Shown in pieces: positions 8,678 through 17,065 of a DNA stretch of 64,000 nucleotides. The DNA is from an uncultured Desulfovibrio sp. GTDB taxonomy: Bacteria > Desulfobacterota > Desulfovibrionia > Desulfovibrionales > Desulfovibrionaceae. The translations under genes were made by a program, and so were the position numbers. A model generated the notes under the pieces. The model ran no database searches. It saw only the letters and a program-made list of their open reading frames with translations, and was not told the origin of the DNA. The first letter of the stretch is position 1. The number at the start of each line of letters is the position of its first letter. The stretch spans positions 1-64,000 of the forward strand of contig NZ_CALUWS010000002.1 in the NCBI RefSeq assembly GCF_944324525.1, in the 5' to 3' direction.

Positions 8678-8899
8678 CTCTCCTGATGCGTCTCCGGCGT
8701 TTTCCCATACGGCACTCATGCGTGCATGACGCATTGCTGTTGCGTTCCTGATACGCTCCCTCCCTCTGCGAAAAAACGTCTGCGGCAACAGTCGCTTGTG
8801 GATGCTGTCGCCTGCTTTCGCCCTTCCCGCCCCACGCCGTGCCCTTCCATTCCGCTTCCGACCTGTGTTCCTGCCGCCGCAGGAGGACGGCAGCGCCCC

Positions 8900-8929
8900 T
8901 TGACAGCCCTCCGAATGCTCAAATACAAA
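8900..8929 (+). promoter_or_regulatory. candidate sigma-70 promoter for the T6SS cluster
   Basis: A TTGACA (8900-8905) is followed after 18 nt by TACAAA (8924-8929), about 110 nt before the clpV start. The -35 is consensus and the -10 is weaker. The rest of the 362-nt gap between tRNA-Leu and clpV shows no gene. This position argues against clpV starts upstream of 8930. Confidence 0.5.
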
Positions 8930-9039
8930 AAAAGAGACTGGCCGTCTCCCTGCCTGAAGCGGACGCATCCTCCGGGGATGCCCCTGCGGGGCCGGGAGAG
9001 GCGCTTACCGCCAAGACTGGCGCGCAGCAAGGAGAGCTC

Positions 9040-11739
9040 ATGATCGGCGTAGATATGAAGGGACTCATCGAAAAGTGCAACGGCTTTTGCACGCAGGCCT
9101 TGCACACCGCTGCGGGGTACGCCGTCAACCACGAACATTATGAGGTCACCTTCGAGCACTTCCTGCTGGCCTGCCTCGAAGAGGAACACGGCGACGCCCC
9201 CCTGCTGCTGAGCCGCTCCGGCTGCGACATCGCGCCGTTGCGGCGCGAGCTGCAGCGCAGCCTTTCCCTGCTGCGCAGCGGCAATACGGGGCGTCCGGTC
9301 TTTTCGCCCACTCTGCAGGACGTGCTGGAAGCCGGCTGGCTGGTCTCGTCCGTGGATCTGGGGGCCGCGGGCCTGCGCTCCGGCGGCGTGCTGCTGGCCT
9401 TCCTGCGCCGCCCGGGCTTCTATGCGCAGGGGGACTATCCCGCCCTGCTGCGTTCCCTCGACAGCGAAACGCTGCTGCGCGATTTCGCCCGCCTGACCGA
9501 AGGCACCTGCGAGACGGACGTCCTGCCGTCGGCCGAAGCCGCGGACATCGCCGCCGGGCAGGCCGGACACGCCGGACAGGGCGGCGAGAGCTTCCTTGCC
9601 CGTTTCTGCGAGGACTTTACCGAGAAGGCCCGCGCCGGCAAGCTCGATCCGGTTTTCGGACGGGATCAGGAGATCCGGCAGATGGTGGACATCCTGGCCC
9701 GCCGCCGCAAGAACAATCCCATCCTCGTGGGGGAACCCGGCGTAGGCAAGACGGCGGTCATGGAGGGCCTTGCCCTGCGCATCAGCGAGGGCGACGTGCC
9801 GGAGACCCTGCGGGGGACCACTCTGCTCAGTCTGGACATGGGCCTGCTTGAGGCCGGAGCCTCGGTCAAGGGCGAATTCGAACGCCGTCTCAAGGGCGTC
9901 CTGGACGAGATCAAGGCCTCGGAAAAGTCCATCATCCTCTTCATCGACGAAGCCCATCTGCTGGTGGGCGCGGGCAACGGCGCCGGCGGTTCGGATGCGG
10001 CCAATCTCATGAAACCCGCCCTGGCCCGTGGCGAGATCCGCACCTGCGCCGCCACCACCTGGAAGGAATACAAGAAATATTTTGAAAAGGATGCCGCCCT
10101 GGCCCGCCGCTTCCAGCTCGTCCGCCTGGACGAGCCGTCGGTGGAGACCACGGGGCTCATCCTGCGCGGCCTGCGCGCCGGCTATGAGGCCGCGCACAAG
10201 GTACTCGTGCGGGACGAGGCCCTGCAGGCGGCGGCCGACTACGCCGGACGCTACATCAGCGGCCGCTTCCTGCCCGACAAGGCCGTCGACCTGCTGGACA
10301 CGGCCTGCGCCCGCGTCAAGGTCTCTCAGGTGGCCAAGCCCGGCGCGCTGGAAGATGCGGAGCGCCGCGCGCAGGCCTGCCGCCGCCAGCTCGACGCGCT
10401 GGAACGCGACGCCGCCGAGGGGGCGGATGTGGATGAAGGCCGCTGCGCCGCGCTGCGCGAGGCCATGACGGCGGCCCATGCCGAAGCCGAGACCCTGAAA
10501 GCCCGCTGGGAAGAGGAAAAGGCGCTGGCCCAGGCGGTGCTGGATGCCCGCGCGGCGCTGGCCGCCGCCCGAACCGCCGCCCAGACCGTCGCTCAGGACG
10601 CCGAAGAGACGACGGAGCCTGACGCCGCCGTATCGTCCGCCGGGGAGGCCCTGCGAGCAGCCCGCGAGGCGCTGGCCGCCCGTCAGGCCGGGACGCCGCT
10701 GGTCAGCGTGGAAGTGACGGCCGATGTGGTGGCGCAGGTGGTTTCCGACTGGACGGGCATCCCCGTGGGCAAGGTGGCCCGGGATCAGGCCGGGCAGATC
10801 GCCGGACTCGCACAGACGCTGGCCGCCCGCATCCGGGGACAGGACATGGCCCTGCGCGCCGTGGTGGAGGGCATACAGGCCGGCAAGGCCGGCCTGCGCG
10901 CGCCGGAGCAGCCGTTGGGCGTCTTCCTGCTGGTGGGGCCTTCCGGCGTGGGCAAGACGGAGACCGGTCTTGCGCTGGCCGACGCCCTCTTCGGGGACGA
11001 GCGTTCGGTCATCACCATCAATATGAGCGAATTTCAGGAAAAGCACACCGTTTCCCGGCTCATCGGCTCGCCGCCCGGCTATGTGGGCTACGGTGAAGGC
11101 GGCCTCCTGACCGAGGCCGTGCGCCGCCGTCCCTATGCCGTGGTGCTGCTGGACGAGGTGGAAAAGGCGCATCCCGACGTCATGCAGCTCTTTTATCAGG
11201 TATTCGACAAGGGCACGCTCACCGACGGCGAAGGGACGGAAGTCAGCTTCCGCAATACGGTCATCATGTTGACCTCCAACCTCGGCTCGGAGATCACCCA
11301 GGCGCTCTGCGAAGGAAACGATACGCCCTCCGCCGAGACCGTGGCCGCCGCCCTGCGGCCGCTGCTCTCCTCGCACTTCCAGCCCGCGCTGCTGGCCCGC
11401 ATGCATGTGGTGCCCTATCTGAATCTGGGAGAAGAGATGCTGGCCTCCATCGCCGGGCTCAAGCTGGATGCGCTGGCCCGCAGGCTGGCGGCCAACAACG
11501 GCATGCGCTGCACCTGGAGCGACGGCGTGCCCCAGTGGCTGGCCTCACGCTGTACGGAGACCGAGACCGGCGCGCGCAACATCGACTACGTCCTTGCGGG
11601 GACAGTCCTGCCCGACCTGGCCCGCCGCATCCTTTCCCACATGGCCGGGGATTGCCCGCCGCAGGGCGTCCATCTGGACATCAGGGACAATGCGCTCGTC
11701 ATGGATTTTGACGGCGCAGCTCCGGAGCGCACGGCATGA
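9040..11739 (+). CDS. clpV: T6SS ATPase ClpV (TssH)
   Basis: This AAA+ unfoldase disassembles the contracted TssB/TssC sheath for recycling. The product is 899 aa. It has a Clp-N region, a first ATPase domain with Walker A GEPGVGKT (231-238) and IILFIDEAHLL, a coiled middle domain rich in Ala/Glu/Arg, a second ATPase domain with Walker A GPSGVGKT (633-640), GYVGYGEGG pore loop and VVLLDEVEKAH, and a C-terminal ClpB-D2 region. ATG 9040 has AAGGAGAG at 9029-9036; an earlier in-frame ATG at 8839 lies upstream of the likely promoter. It opens the T6SS operon and overlaps the next gene by 4 nt (ATGA). Confidence 0.95.
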   Translation: MIGVDMKGLIEKCNGFCTQALHTAAGYAVNHEHYEVTFEHFLLACLEEEHGDAPLLLSRSGCDIAPLRRELQRSLSLLRSGNTGRPVFSPTLQDVLEAGWLVSSVDLGAAGLRSGGVLLAFLRRPGFYAQGDYPALLRSLDSETLLRDFARLTEGTCETDVLPSAEAADIAAGQAGHAGQGGESFLARFCEDFTEKARAGKLDPVFGRDQEIRQMVDILARRRKNNPILVGEPGVGKTAVMEGLALRISEGDVPETLRGTTLLSLDMGLLEAGASVKGEFERRLKGVLDEIKASEKSIILFIDEAHLLVGAGNGAGGSDAANLMKPALARGEIRTCAATTWKEYKKYFEKDAALARRFQLVRLDEPSVETTGLILRGLRAGYEAAHKVLVRDEALQAAADYAGRYISGRFLPDKAVDLLDTACARVKVSQVAKPGALEDAERRAQACRRQLDALERDAAEGADVDEGRCAALREAMTAAHAEAETLKARWEEEKALAQAVLDARAALAAARTAAQTVAQDAEETTEPDAAVSSAGEALRAAREALAARQAGTPLVSVEVTADVVAQVVSDWTGIPVGKVARDQAGQIAGLAQTLAARIRGQDMALRAVVEGIQAGKAGLRAPEQPLGVFLLVGPSGVGKTETGLALADALFGDERSVITINMSEFQEKHTVSRLIGSPPGYVGYGEGGLLTEAVRRRPYAVVLLDEVEKAHPDVMQLFYQVFDKGTLTDGEGTEVSFRNTVIMLTSNLGSEITQALCEGNDTPSAETVAAALRPLLSSHFQPALLARMHVVPYLNLGEEMLASIAGLKLDALARRLAANNGMRCTWSDGVPQWLASRCTETETGARNIDYVLAGTVLPDLARRILSHMAGDCPPQGVHLDIRDNALVMDFDGAAPERTA

Positions 11740-12515
11740 GCAGACGTCCCTCCCTTCTCCTGACCCTGCTTGAAGAGAACGAAGCCCTTGCCCGCGCGCT
11801 GGGCGGGGAGATATCCCGCCTCGGCGCCGACTGTCAGGCGCATTTCCTGACGGGCATGGCCGACGCGCAGGCACTGGCCCCGCTGGTGGCGGAGGTCTGC
11901 CGCCCCGACTGCGGGGCATGGCTCATCGCCGGCAACGCGCAGTCCTTCGCCCGCAAGGACATCCTGCGGGGGCTGGCGCTCACGGCGCTGGCCGTGCAGC
12001 ATGCGCGACGGCAGGAGGCGGGGCGGGCGCTCCCCATCCTGCTGGCCCCTTCCGGCGGCGAGCTGCCGCCGTTGCCGCTTCCGCTGGCCGATGCGGACGT
12101 GGTCAGCAAAAATATCGGGGCCAGGGCCATCGCCCGTCTGCATACGCCGGGCACACTTGCCGCGCCGCCCTACCGCCTTGCCGTCCATGCCCGCCCCGGC
12201 CTCGGCCTCTGGCTGGAATGCGGCCCGGCACATGACCCGTGGGAGGGCGTGCTGCTGGGGACCTGCGGCTGCGCGCCCGACGCGCATGGCGTGGGACAGG
12301 CCGGGACCATCCCCCAGCGTTGCACCCTGCATCACCCCCTGCGCGGACTGCGGCTCACGGCGAATGGACAGGAATTCACCGCCTGGGGGACGGGCAACCG
12401 TCTGACGCCGGCCGACAGCTATTTCGTCCGTCTGGACGGTCTGCCCGATGCGCTGGTCTTCGGCCCGCTCCCCGACGGCGACGCGGCGGACCTCTTCGTG
12501 CTGCCGCTTTGCTAG
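11736..12515 (+). CDS. unrecognised T6SS-cluster protein
   Basis: The product is 259 aa and is translationally coupled to clpV through an ATGA overlap. There is no signal peptide or membrane segment. It contains segments such as CGAWLIAGNAQSFARKDILRG and, near the C-terminus, a beta-rich stretch (GLGLWLECGPAHDPWEGVLLG). Coupling suggests a cytoplasmic partner of ClpV or the sheath, but this is only positional. The TAG stop at 12513-12515 is also the start of repeat B copy 1. Confidence 0.7.
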   Translation: MSRRPSLLLTLLEENEALARALGGEISRLGADCQAHFLTGMADAQALAPLVAEVCRPDCGAWLIAGNAQSFARKDILRGLALTALAVQHARRQEAGRALPILLAPSGGELPPLPLPLADADVVSKNIGARAIARLHTPGTLAAPPYRLAVHARPGLGLWLECGPAHDPWEGVLLGTCGCAPDAHGVGQAGTIPQRCTLHHPLRGLRLTANGQEFTAWGTGNRLTPADSYFVRLDGLPDALVFGPLPDGDAADLFVLPLC

Positions 12516-12747
12516 GGCCTGTTGACGCTATTCGCTATTTGTTGGGGGGAAGGGGAAACCCTCGCCCTGCTGTCGATGCCTGTAAGGCTCCTGCGTCGCC
12601 TGACAGGCACGGCCCTGCGGGCCGCCTTTCGGTCGCCGCCGGCGCGGGAGGGCCCAGCCTTTTCGGCGCGGAGCGAGAAAAGGCGTTCCCGTGAACCTTC
12701 CCCCTCACGCCCCTCATCCCTTCCCCGGCGCGTTTTTATCAAGTAAG
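12513..12747 (+). repeat. repeat B, copy 1
   Basis: It begins TAGGGCCTGTTGACGC, continues TATTTGTTGGGGGGAAGGGGAAACCC and ends near CCCCGGCGCGTTTTTATC. Compared with copy 4 (39830) it carries an internal block at about 12568-12651 with a palindromic TGCCTGTAAGG/CCTGACAGGCA. The same block is in copy 5 (55776). It fills most of the 288-nt gap between the clpV-coupled gene and vgrG. Its TAG is the stop of the gene upstream. Confidence 0.8.
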
Positions 12748-12803
12748 GATACGGGGGACGAGGCAAGATCGCCGCACTTCCCTTCTTCCACCAAGGACAT
12801 GCC

Positions 12804-15800
12804 ATGCCGACCACGCTGACCGAACGTTTCCGCTTTTTCTCATCGCATCAGAGCAGCGAGCCTTTCCATGTCGTGGGCTTTCGCGGCGTGGAGGGACTGC
12901 ACCGGCTCTTCGACTTCCAGATAGACCTGGTATGCGCCGACGCCGCCGTGGATACCGCGGCCCTGCTGGCCGCTCCCTGCCGCTTCGAGGTGACGCGGGA
13001 CGGCGACGCCGATCCCGCCGTCTTTTCCGGCTATCCCGCGGCGGTGGAACAGCGGGGCTTTTTCAACGGCTATGCCTATTACGCCGTACGGCTGCGCCCG
13101 ACGTTCTGGAAACTGAGCCAGATACGGCAAAGCGCCATCTTTCTGGGCAAAAAACTGGAGGACGTGCTGCGCGAGCTTATGTCCTCACAACCGTTCTTCA
13201 GCTTCCCGCACGAATTTCGCCTGACGGCGCAGGACTACCCCGCTCCCGAATTCGCCATGCAGTATCAGGAGACGCTCTACGACTACATGTGCTGGCGCAT
13301 GGAGGAGCAGGGCGCGTACTTTTATTTTGAGGAGAAGGACGGCGCGGACACGGTCATCTTTGCCGATGCGCCGCAGTCGCACAGCACGGACGGTATTCCT
13401 CTTCTGTCCTATTCCCCCGCATCGGGGCTGGAAGGCGACCTGCGGGAAGAGGTCGTCGTTTCCTTCGCCCTGACCCAGACGCCGCTCCCGCGCCGGGTGG
13501 TGCTGCGCAGCTATGACTGGCGCAATCCCAACAAGCCCGTGGTGGGCATGGCGGATGTGGACGGCAACGGCCTCGGCGACGTCTACCTGAGCAACGAATA
13601 TGTGGACAACGACAACGCGGCCAGTCGGCTGGCCGCCATCCGCGCCGAGGAACTGCGCTGCCGGGGCCGCCTCTTCCACGGCGCAAGCTCCGCTCCCGTG
13701 CTGCGGCCGGGCCGGATCTTCCGGCTGGACAGGCATTACAGCGATCCTTTCAACCGGGACTACCTCGTTACGGAGATCGCCCACGAAGGCCGGCAGGATG
13801 CCTTCCTTTCCCTGGGGCTGGGCATCCCCCTGCGTGAGCCCGGCGAACGCCTCTATTACCGCAATACTTTTACCTGCATGGAGGCGGACGTGCCCTACCG
13901 TCCGGCGCGGACGGCCCCGCGCAGCCGCATCTCCGGCGTGCTGCGGGCCTTCGTGGCCGGGGACAGCACCGGGGCGCGGGCGGAGATGGACGAATACGGC
14001 CGCTACAAGCTGACCTTCCCCTTTGACATCTCCGGCAGGACGGGCGGCAACGCCAGTTGCTGGATACGCCGCGCCCAGCCGCAAGTGGGCAAGGACAGCG
14101 GCCTCGGCCTGCCCCTGCTGCCGGGAACGGAAGTGCTTGTCTCCTTCGTTGACGGCAATCCCGACCTGCCGGTCATCGGCGGCGCGCTGGCCAACGGCGA
14201 GACAGGCAGCATCTCCGGCGCGGGCAATGCCAACTTCCAGGGCCTGCGCAGCCCCGGCGGCAACCAGATCACCATCAACGACACGGACAAGAAACAGGGC
14301 ATCTCCCTCTCCACGCCCGCGGGCAGCGGGCTGACCCTGGCGGCAGGCTCCACGGAGAGCGCCATCCTCACCTCGGCCAACGTCATGCAGACCGCGGGCA
14401 TCGGCATGACGCAGCTCGCAAGTTTCGGCCTTTCCCAGATCAGCGGCTACAAGCTCAACAACGGCGTCTACGGTTACGGACACGCCTATTTCTTCACGAC
14501 GTTTTTTGAAGCACTCGCCAAAATGGGCAGCACGGCCGCGGACTCGCTGGGCAGCTCGGTCGCCGGGAGCTCTGTCGGGAAAGAGATCGCCGCATGGAGC
14601 AGCACCGGCCTGAAGGCTCTGGCGACCGCTCTCAACGCTTCCGCCTCGATACAGTCATCCAAGGGGATGACGCCGTTGAAATACGGCGTCTCCCTTCTTG
14701 CCAAGTCGGATGAGGCCAGATCGCTGCTGCAGATATTCCCCAACAAGGCGGAACTGCTGTCCGTCATGGTCACCTACCTTACGTCGCTGGCGCTCAAGAG
14801 CGCCGCCGACGTAACGAATCTTGGGCTGGAAGCCGGATCGGCCGTCCCGAAGACCGTCTATCTCGATGCGCTGGAAACGGCCATGAAGACGCTGTACGAA
14901 AAGGATAACAAGGTATATACAGCCTACGATGAAAGCGGCCGGGCAGCGAGGATCACATCTGGTTGCGCCGCTTATGAGGAGGTCGCCACGGATCTTGTCA
15001 AAGCCATAGCCACCTGCGACTCAGCCATTGCTACCCAAAAAAATACGGCCAGTGAGGCCATGAAAACGTACGAGGCCTCCACCAAGGCGGCAAGCGACAA
15101 AACGACGATGGACGCCGCGGTCGCGGGCTGCGTATCCAAGATCGCCGAGCAGGAACAGAGTAAGGCGAAATTGAGCGCCTGCCTGACCGCGCTGGAAAAA
15201 GCCTGGCAGGACTGCTGCGGCAAAAACTCCATGAGCGACGCCGCCTACTTCTACAAAAACAAGATCGACGCCGTACGGACCTTTGTTACGGACGACGTGC
15301 TCGCGCTTATCCCGGAACTGGTCTCTCTGGTGCTTTTCGTACAGGGTTACGAAAAAACCAACACGCTGGGCGGCATCCTGCTGCGCACCGACGACGCCAA
15401 CATCACCATGACGGCGCGGGATTCCATCGCCATGCATTCCCAGCGCGGCATCCTGCGCAACACCCGCGATCTGCCGCGGCCGGATTCCCCGGCGATGGCT
15501 CCCCACCACAAGAAGTACACCAAAACGACGACCGACGCCCTGGGCAAGCTGGAGGACTACGCTCCGGGGGAGGAAGCCGACTACGTCGGCGTCCTGACGC
15601 CGTTTACTCCTCCTCCCCCCCTGCTCTACATGGGCGAAATGACATATGCGAACGCCTGGGGCCTGGAGATCCAGCAAGGACACGCCACGGACTTCATGCG
15701 GGAAATAGACGATCTGATCTGGCACATCAAGGACGACACGACGACGCGGCGCGGCGACTACATCCGCCAACGGGCAACCTTCCTTGCCGATGCTACGGAA

Positions 15801-16463
15801 CTGGAGTTCAGACGCAACCGCTGGTCCTATCAGCATAGCGAGGAGAATGCCCACATCCAGGCCGACAAGAACATCCTGTTGAAAAGCGGCAACACGGCAT
15901 TCAACATGTCCGGCACCGCTTCGCAGATAACCGCCTTTGCGACAGGGGACAATGCCCTTTTTGGTGTGCTCGTTTCAAATAACACGATGCTTTCCTTGGA
16001 CGATCACAGCTGGATACTTGGCACCGCCCAAAACGATAACGAGGTTTTTCTGCAGGGTGCCGCGAACGGGATACAGATAAATGCGTCACCGGCAAGCGTA
16101 GTCGTCAGCAATGATCAAGGGGTAAAGATCTCAGCGGGAGAAGGAAAGGCGACAGTCAGTTGCAACGATGCCAACATCGGGATCACCCCCGGCGGAGGGG
16201 GAGCCGTCAACATCGACAAGGTGCAGATCAGCGGCAGCGCCATCAAGGGGACTGATAACGGTATCCTTGAGATCGGCAATGGCGCGATCAAAATAACGGG
16301 GGCAAAAGCAACCATCACGGATGTCAGCAGGAAATTCACGGATATTGAAAACACACTGAACGACATGAAGAGCAAACTTGAGAAAAGCCGGAAAGACGCC
16401 GAACAGACCGCACAGGCTCACGTACAAGGTGCGGCCGGAACAGCCGGCCCGCAGGGGGCTTAG
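12804..16463 (+). CDS. vgrG: T6SS spike protein VgrG with internal extra domain
   Basis: VgrG (TssI) trimers form the spike at the tip of the Hcp tube. At 1219 aa this is almost twice the usual length. Residues 1 to about 525 are canonical: gp27-like N-terminus (HVVGFRGVEGLHRLFDFQ), then the OB and early spike region (PLLPGTEVLVSFVDGNPDLPVIGG). Residues about 526-853 are an insertion of helical, Ala/Ser/Lys-rich sequence with a hydrophobic start and coiled-coil-like stretches. From about 854 beta-spike sequence resumes (GGILLRTDDANITMTARDSIAMH), ending in Gly-rich repeats and a charged helix. The insertion may be an effector or adaptor domain. A signal-peptide protein starts 2 nt after the stop. 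Confidence 0.93.
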   Translation: MPTTLTERFRFFSSHQSSEPFHVVGFRGVEGLHRLFDFQIDLVCADAAVDTAALLAAPCRFEVTRDGDADPAVFSGYPAAVEQRGFFNGYAYYAVRLRPTFWKLSQIRQSAIFLGKKLEDVLRELMSSQPFFSFPHEFRLTAQDYPAPEFAMQYQETLYDYMCWRMEEQGAYFYFEEKDGADTVIFADAPQSHSTDGIPLLSYSPASGLEGDLREEVVVSFALTQTPLPRRVVLRSYDWRNPNKPVVGMADVDGNGLGDVYLSNEYVDNDNAASRLAAIRAEELRCRGRLFHGASSAPVLRPGRIFRLDRHYSDPFNRDYLVTEIAHEGRQDAFLSLGLGIPLREPGERLYYRNTFTCMEADVPYRPARTAPRSRISGVLRAFVAGDSTGARAEMDEYGRYKLTFPFDISGRTGGNASCWIRRAQPQVGKDSGLGLPLLPGTEVLVSFVDGNPDLPVIGGALANGETGSISGAGNANFQGLRSPGGNQITINDTDKKQGISLSTPAGSGLTLAAGSTESAILTSANVMQTAGIGMTQLASFGLSQISGYKLNNGVYGYGHAYFFTTFFEALAKMGSTAADSLGSSVAGSSVGKEIAAWSSTGLKALATALNASASIQSSKGMTPLKYGVSLLAKSDEARSLLQIFPNKAELLSVMVTYLTSLALKSAADVTNLGLEAGSAVPKTVYLDALETAMKTLYEKDNKVYTAYDESGRAARITSGCAAYEEVATDLVKAIATCDSAIATQKNTASEAMKTYEASTKAASDKTTMDAAVAGCVSKIAEQEQSKAKLSACLTALEKAWQDCCGKNSMSDAAYFYKNKIDAVRTFVTDDVLALIPELVSLVLFVQGYEKTNTLGGILLRTDDANITMTARDSIAMHSQRGILRNTRDLPRPDSPAMAPHHKKYTKTTTDALGKLEDYAPGEEADYVGVLTPFTPPPPLLYMGEMTYANAWGLEIQQGHATDFMREIDDLIWHIKDDTTTRRGDYIRQRATFLADATELEFRRNRWSYQHSEENAHIQADKNILLKSGNTAFNMSGTASQITAFATGDNALFGVLVSNNTMLSLDDHSWILGTAQNDNEVFLQGAANGIQINASPASVVVSNDQGVKISAGEGKATVSCNDANIGITPGGGGAVNIDKVQISGSAIKGTDNGILEIGNGAIKITGAKATITDVSRKFTDIENTLNDMKSKLEKSRKDAEQTAQAHVQGAAGTAGPQGA

Positions 16464-16465
16464 GC

Positions 16466-17059
16466 ATGAACACGCGGCACTGCGGCGCATCGTCTTTTCT
16501 CTTGCTGGCCAGCGTGCTGGCCGCCCTGCCCGTCCCGGCGGCGGATGCGCCGCCGCCCGCGCCCGCCGCCTTCGGCATCCGGCTGGGCGATCAGACCGCG
16601 ACCGTCCATGCCCGCATGCGCGAGGCAGGCTATCGCTCGCGGGAGATGCGTCTTGACGCGGGCTGCGTGGTGGAACGCTTCGAGCATGCCGCGCCGGATG
16701 CGGCCATGCGCCGGGCGGACATCTGGCTGTGCGGGCCGGAACGCCGCGTCGCCGCCTGGGAGATCGAGGGCAAGGCCGGGGATGCCTTTTATGCCGCCGC
16801 CAGGGAACGTTTCGGCCTGGGGGCCCTGCAGCGGCAGGGGGACGCCGTGGGAGCGGGCTTCGGCGACTACGCGCGCCGGTTCGCCGACGGCGTGCGCCTG
16901 ACCATGACCAATACGCGCGGCACGGCCCGTCTGCGGCTGGAAGATCCCGAGGCCCTGCGGAAAAGCGCCGCCGCGCAGGAACAGGATGAGCGGCGCCTCG
17001 ACGAGACCGCCGCCGCGCAGGAACAGGCACGGCGCAAGCAACAGGAAGCCCACTTCTGA
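16466..17059 (+). CDS. predicted periplasmic protein next to VgrG
   Basis: The product is 197 aa. It has a signal peptide of the form MNTRHC, hydrophobic core LLLASVLAALPV and AxA-like site PAADA. The mature domain has two cysteines (DAGCVVERF, WLCGPERR), which could form a disulfide, and ends in a helical Gln/Glu/Ala/Arg-rich tail with a repeated AAQEQ motif. It starts 2 nt after vgrG and 6 nt before tssF. That position would suit an immunity protein for a periplasm-acting VgrG effector domain, or an accessory protein. Neither is shown. Confidence 0.7.
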   Translation: MNTRHCGASSFLLLASVLAALPVPAADAPPPAPAAFGIRLGDQTATVHARMREAGYRSREMRLDAGCVVERFEHAAPDAAMRRADIWLCGPERRVAAWEIEGKAGDAFYAAARERFGLGALQRQGDAVGAGFGDYARRFADGVRLTMTNTRGTARLRLEDPEALRKSAAAQEQDERRLDETAAAQEQARRKQQEAHF

Positions 17060-17065
17060 GAAGCT

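Noticed and set aside
8839..9039. Longer ClpV start at ATG 8839
   Set aside because: The extra 67 residues are unlike ClpV, overlap a probable promoter, and ATG 9040 has a strong SD.
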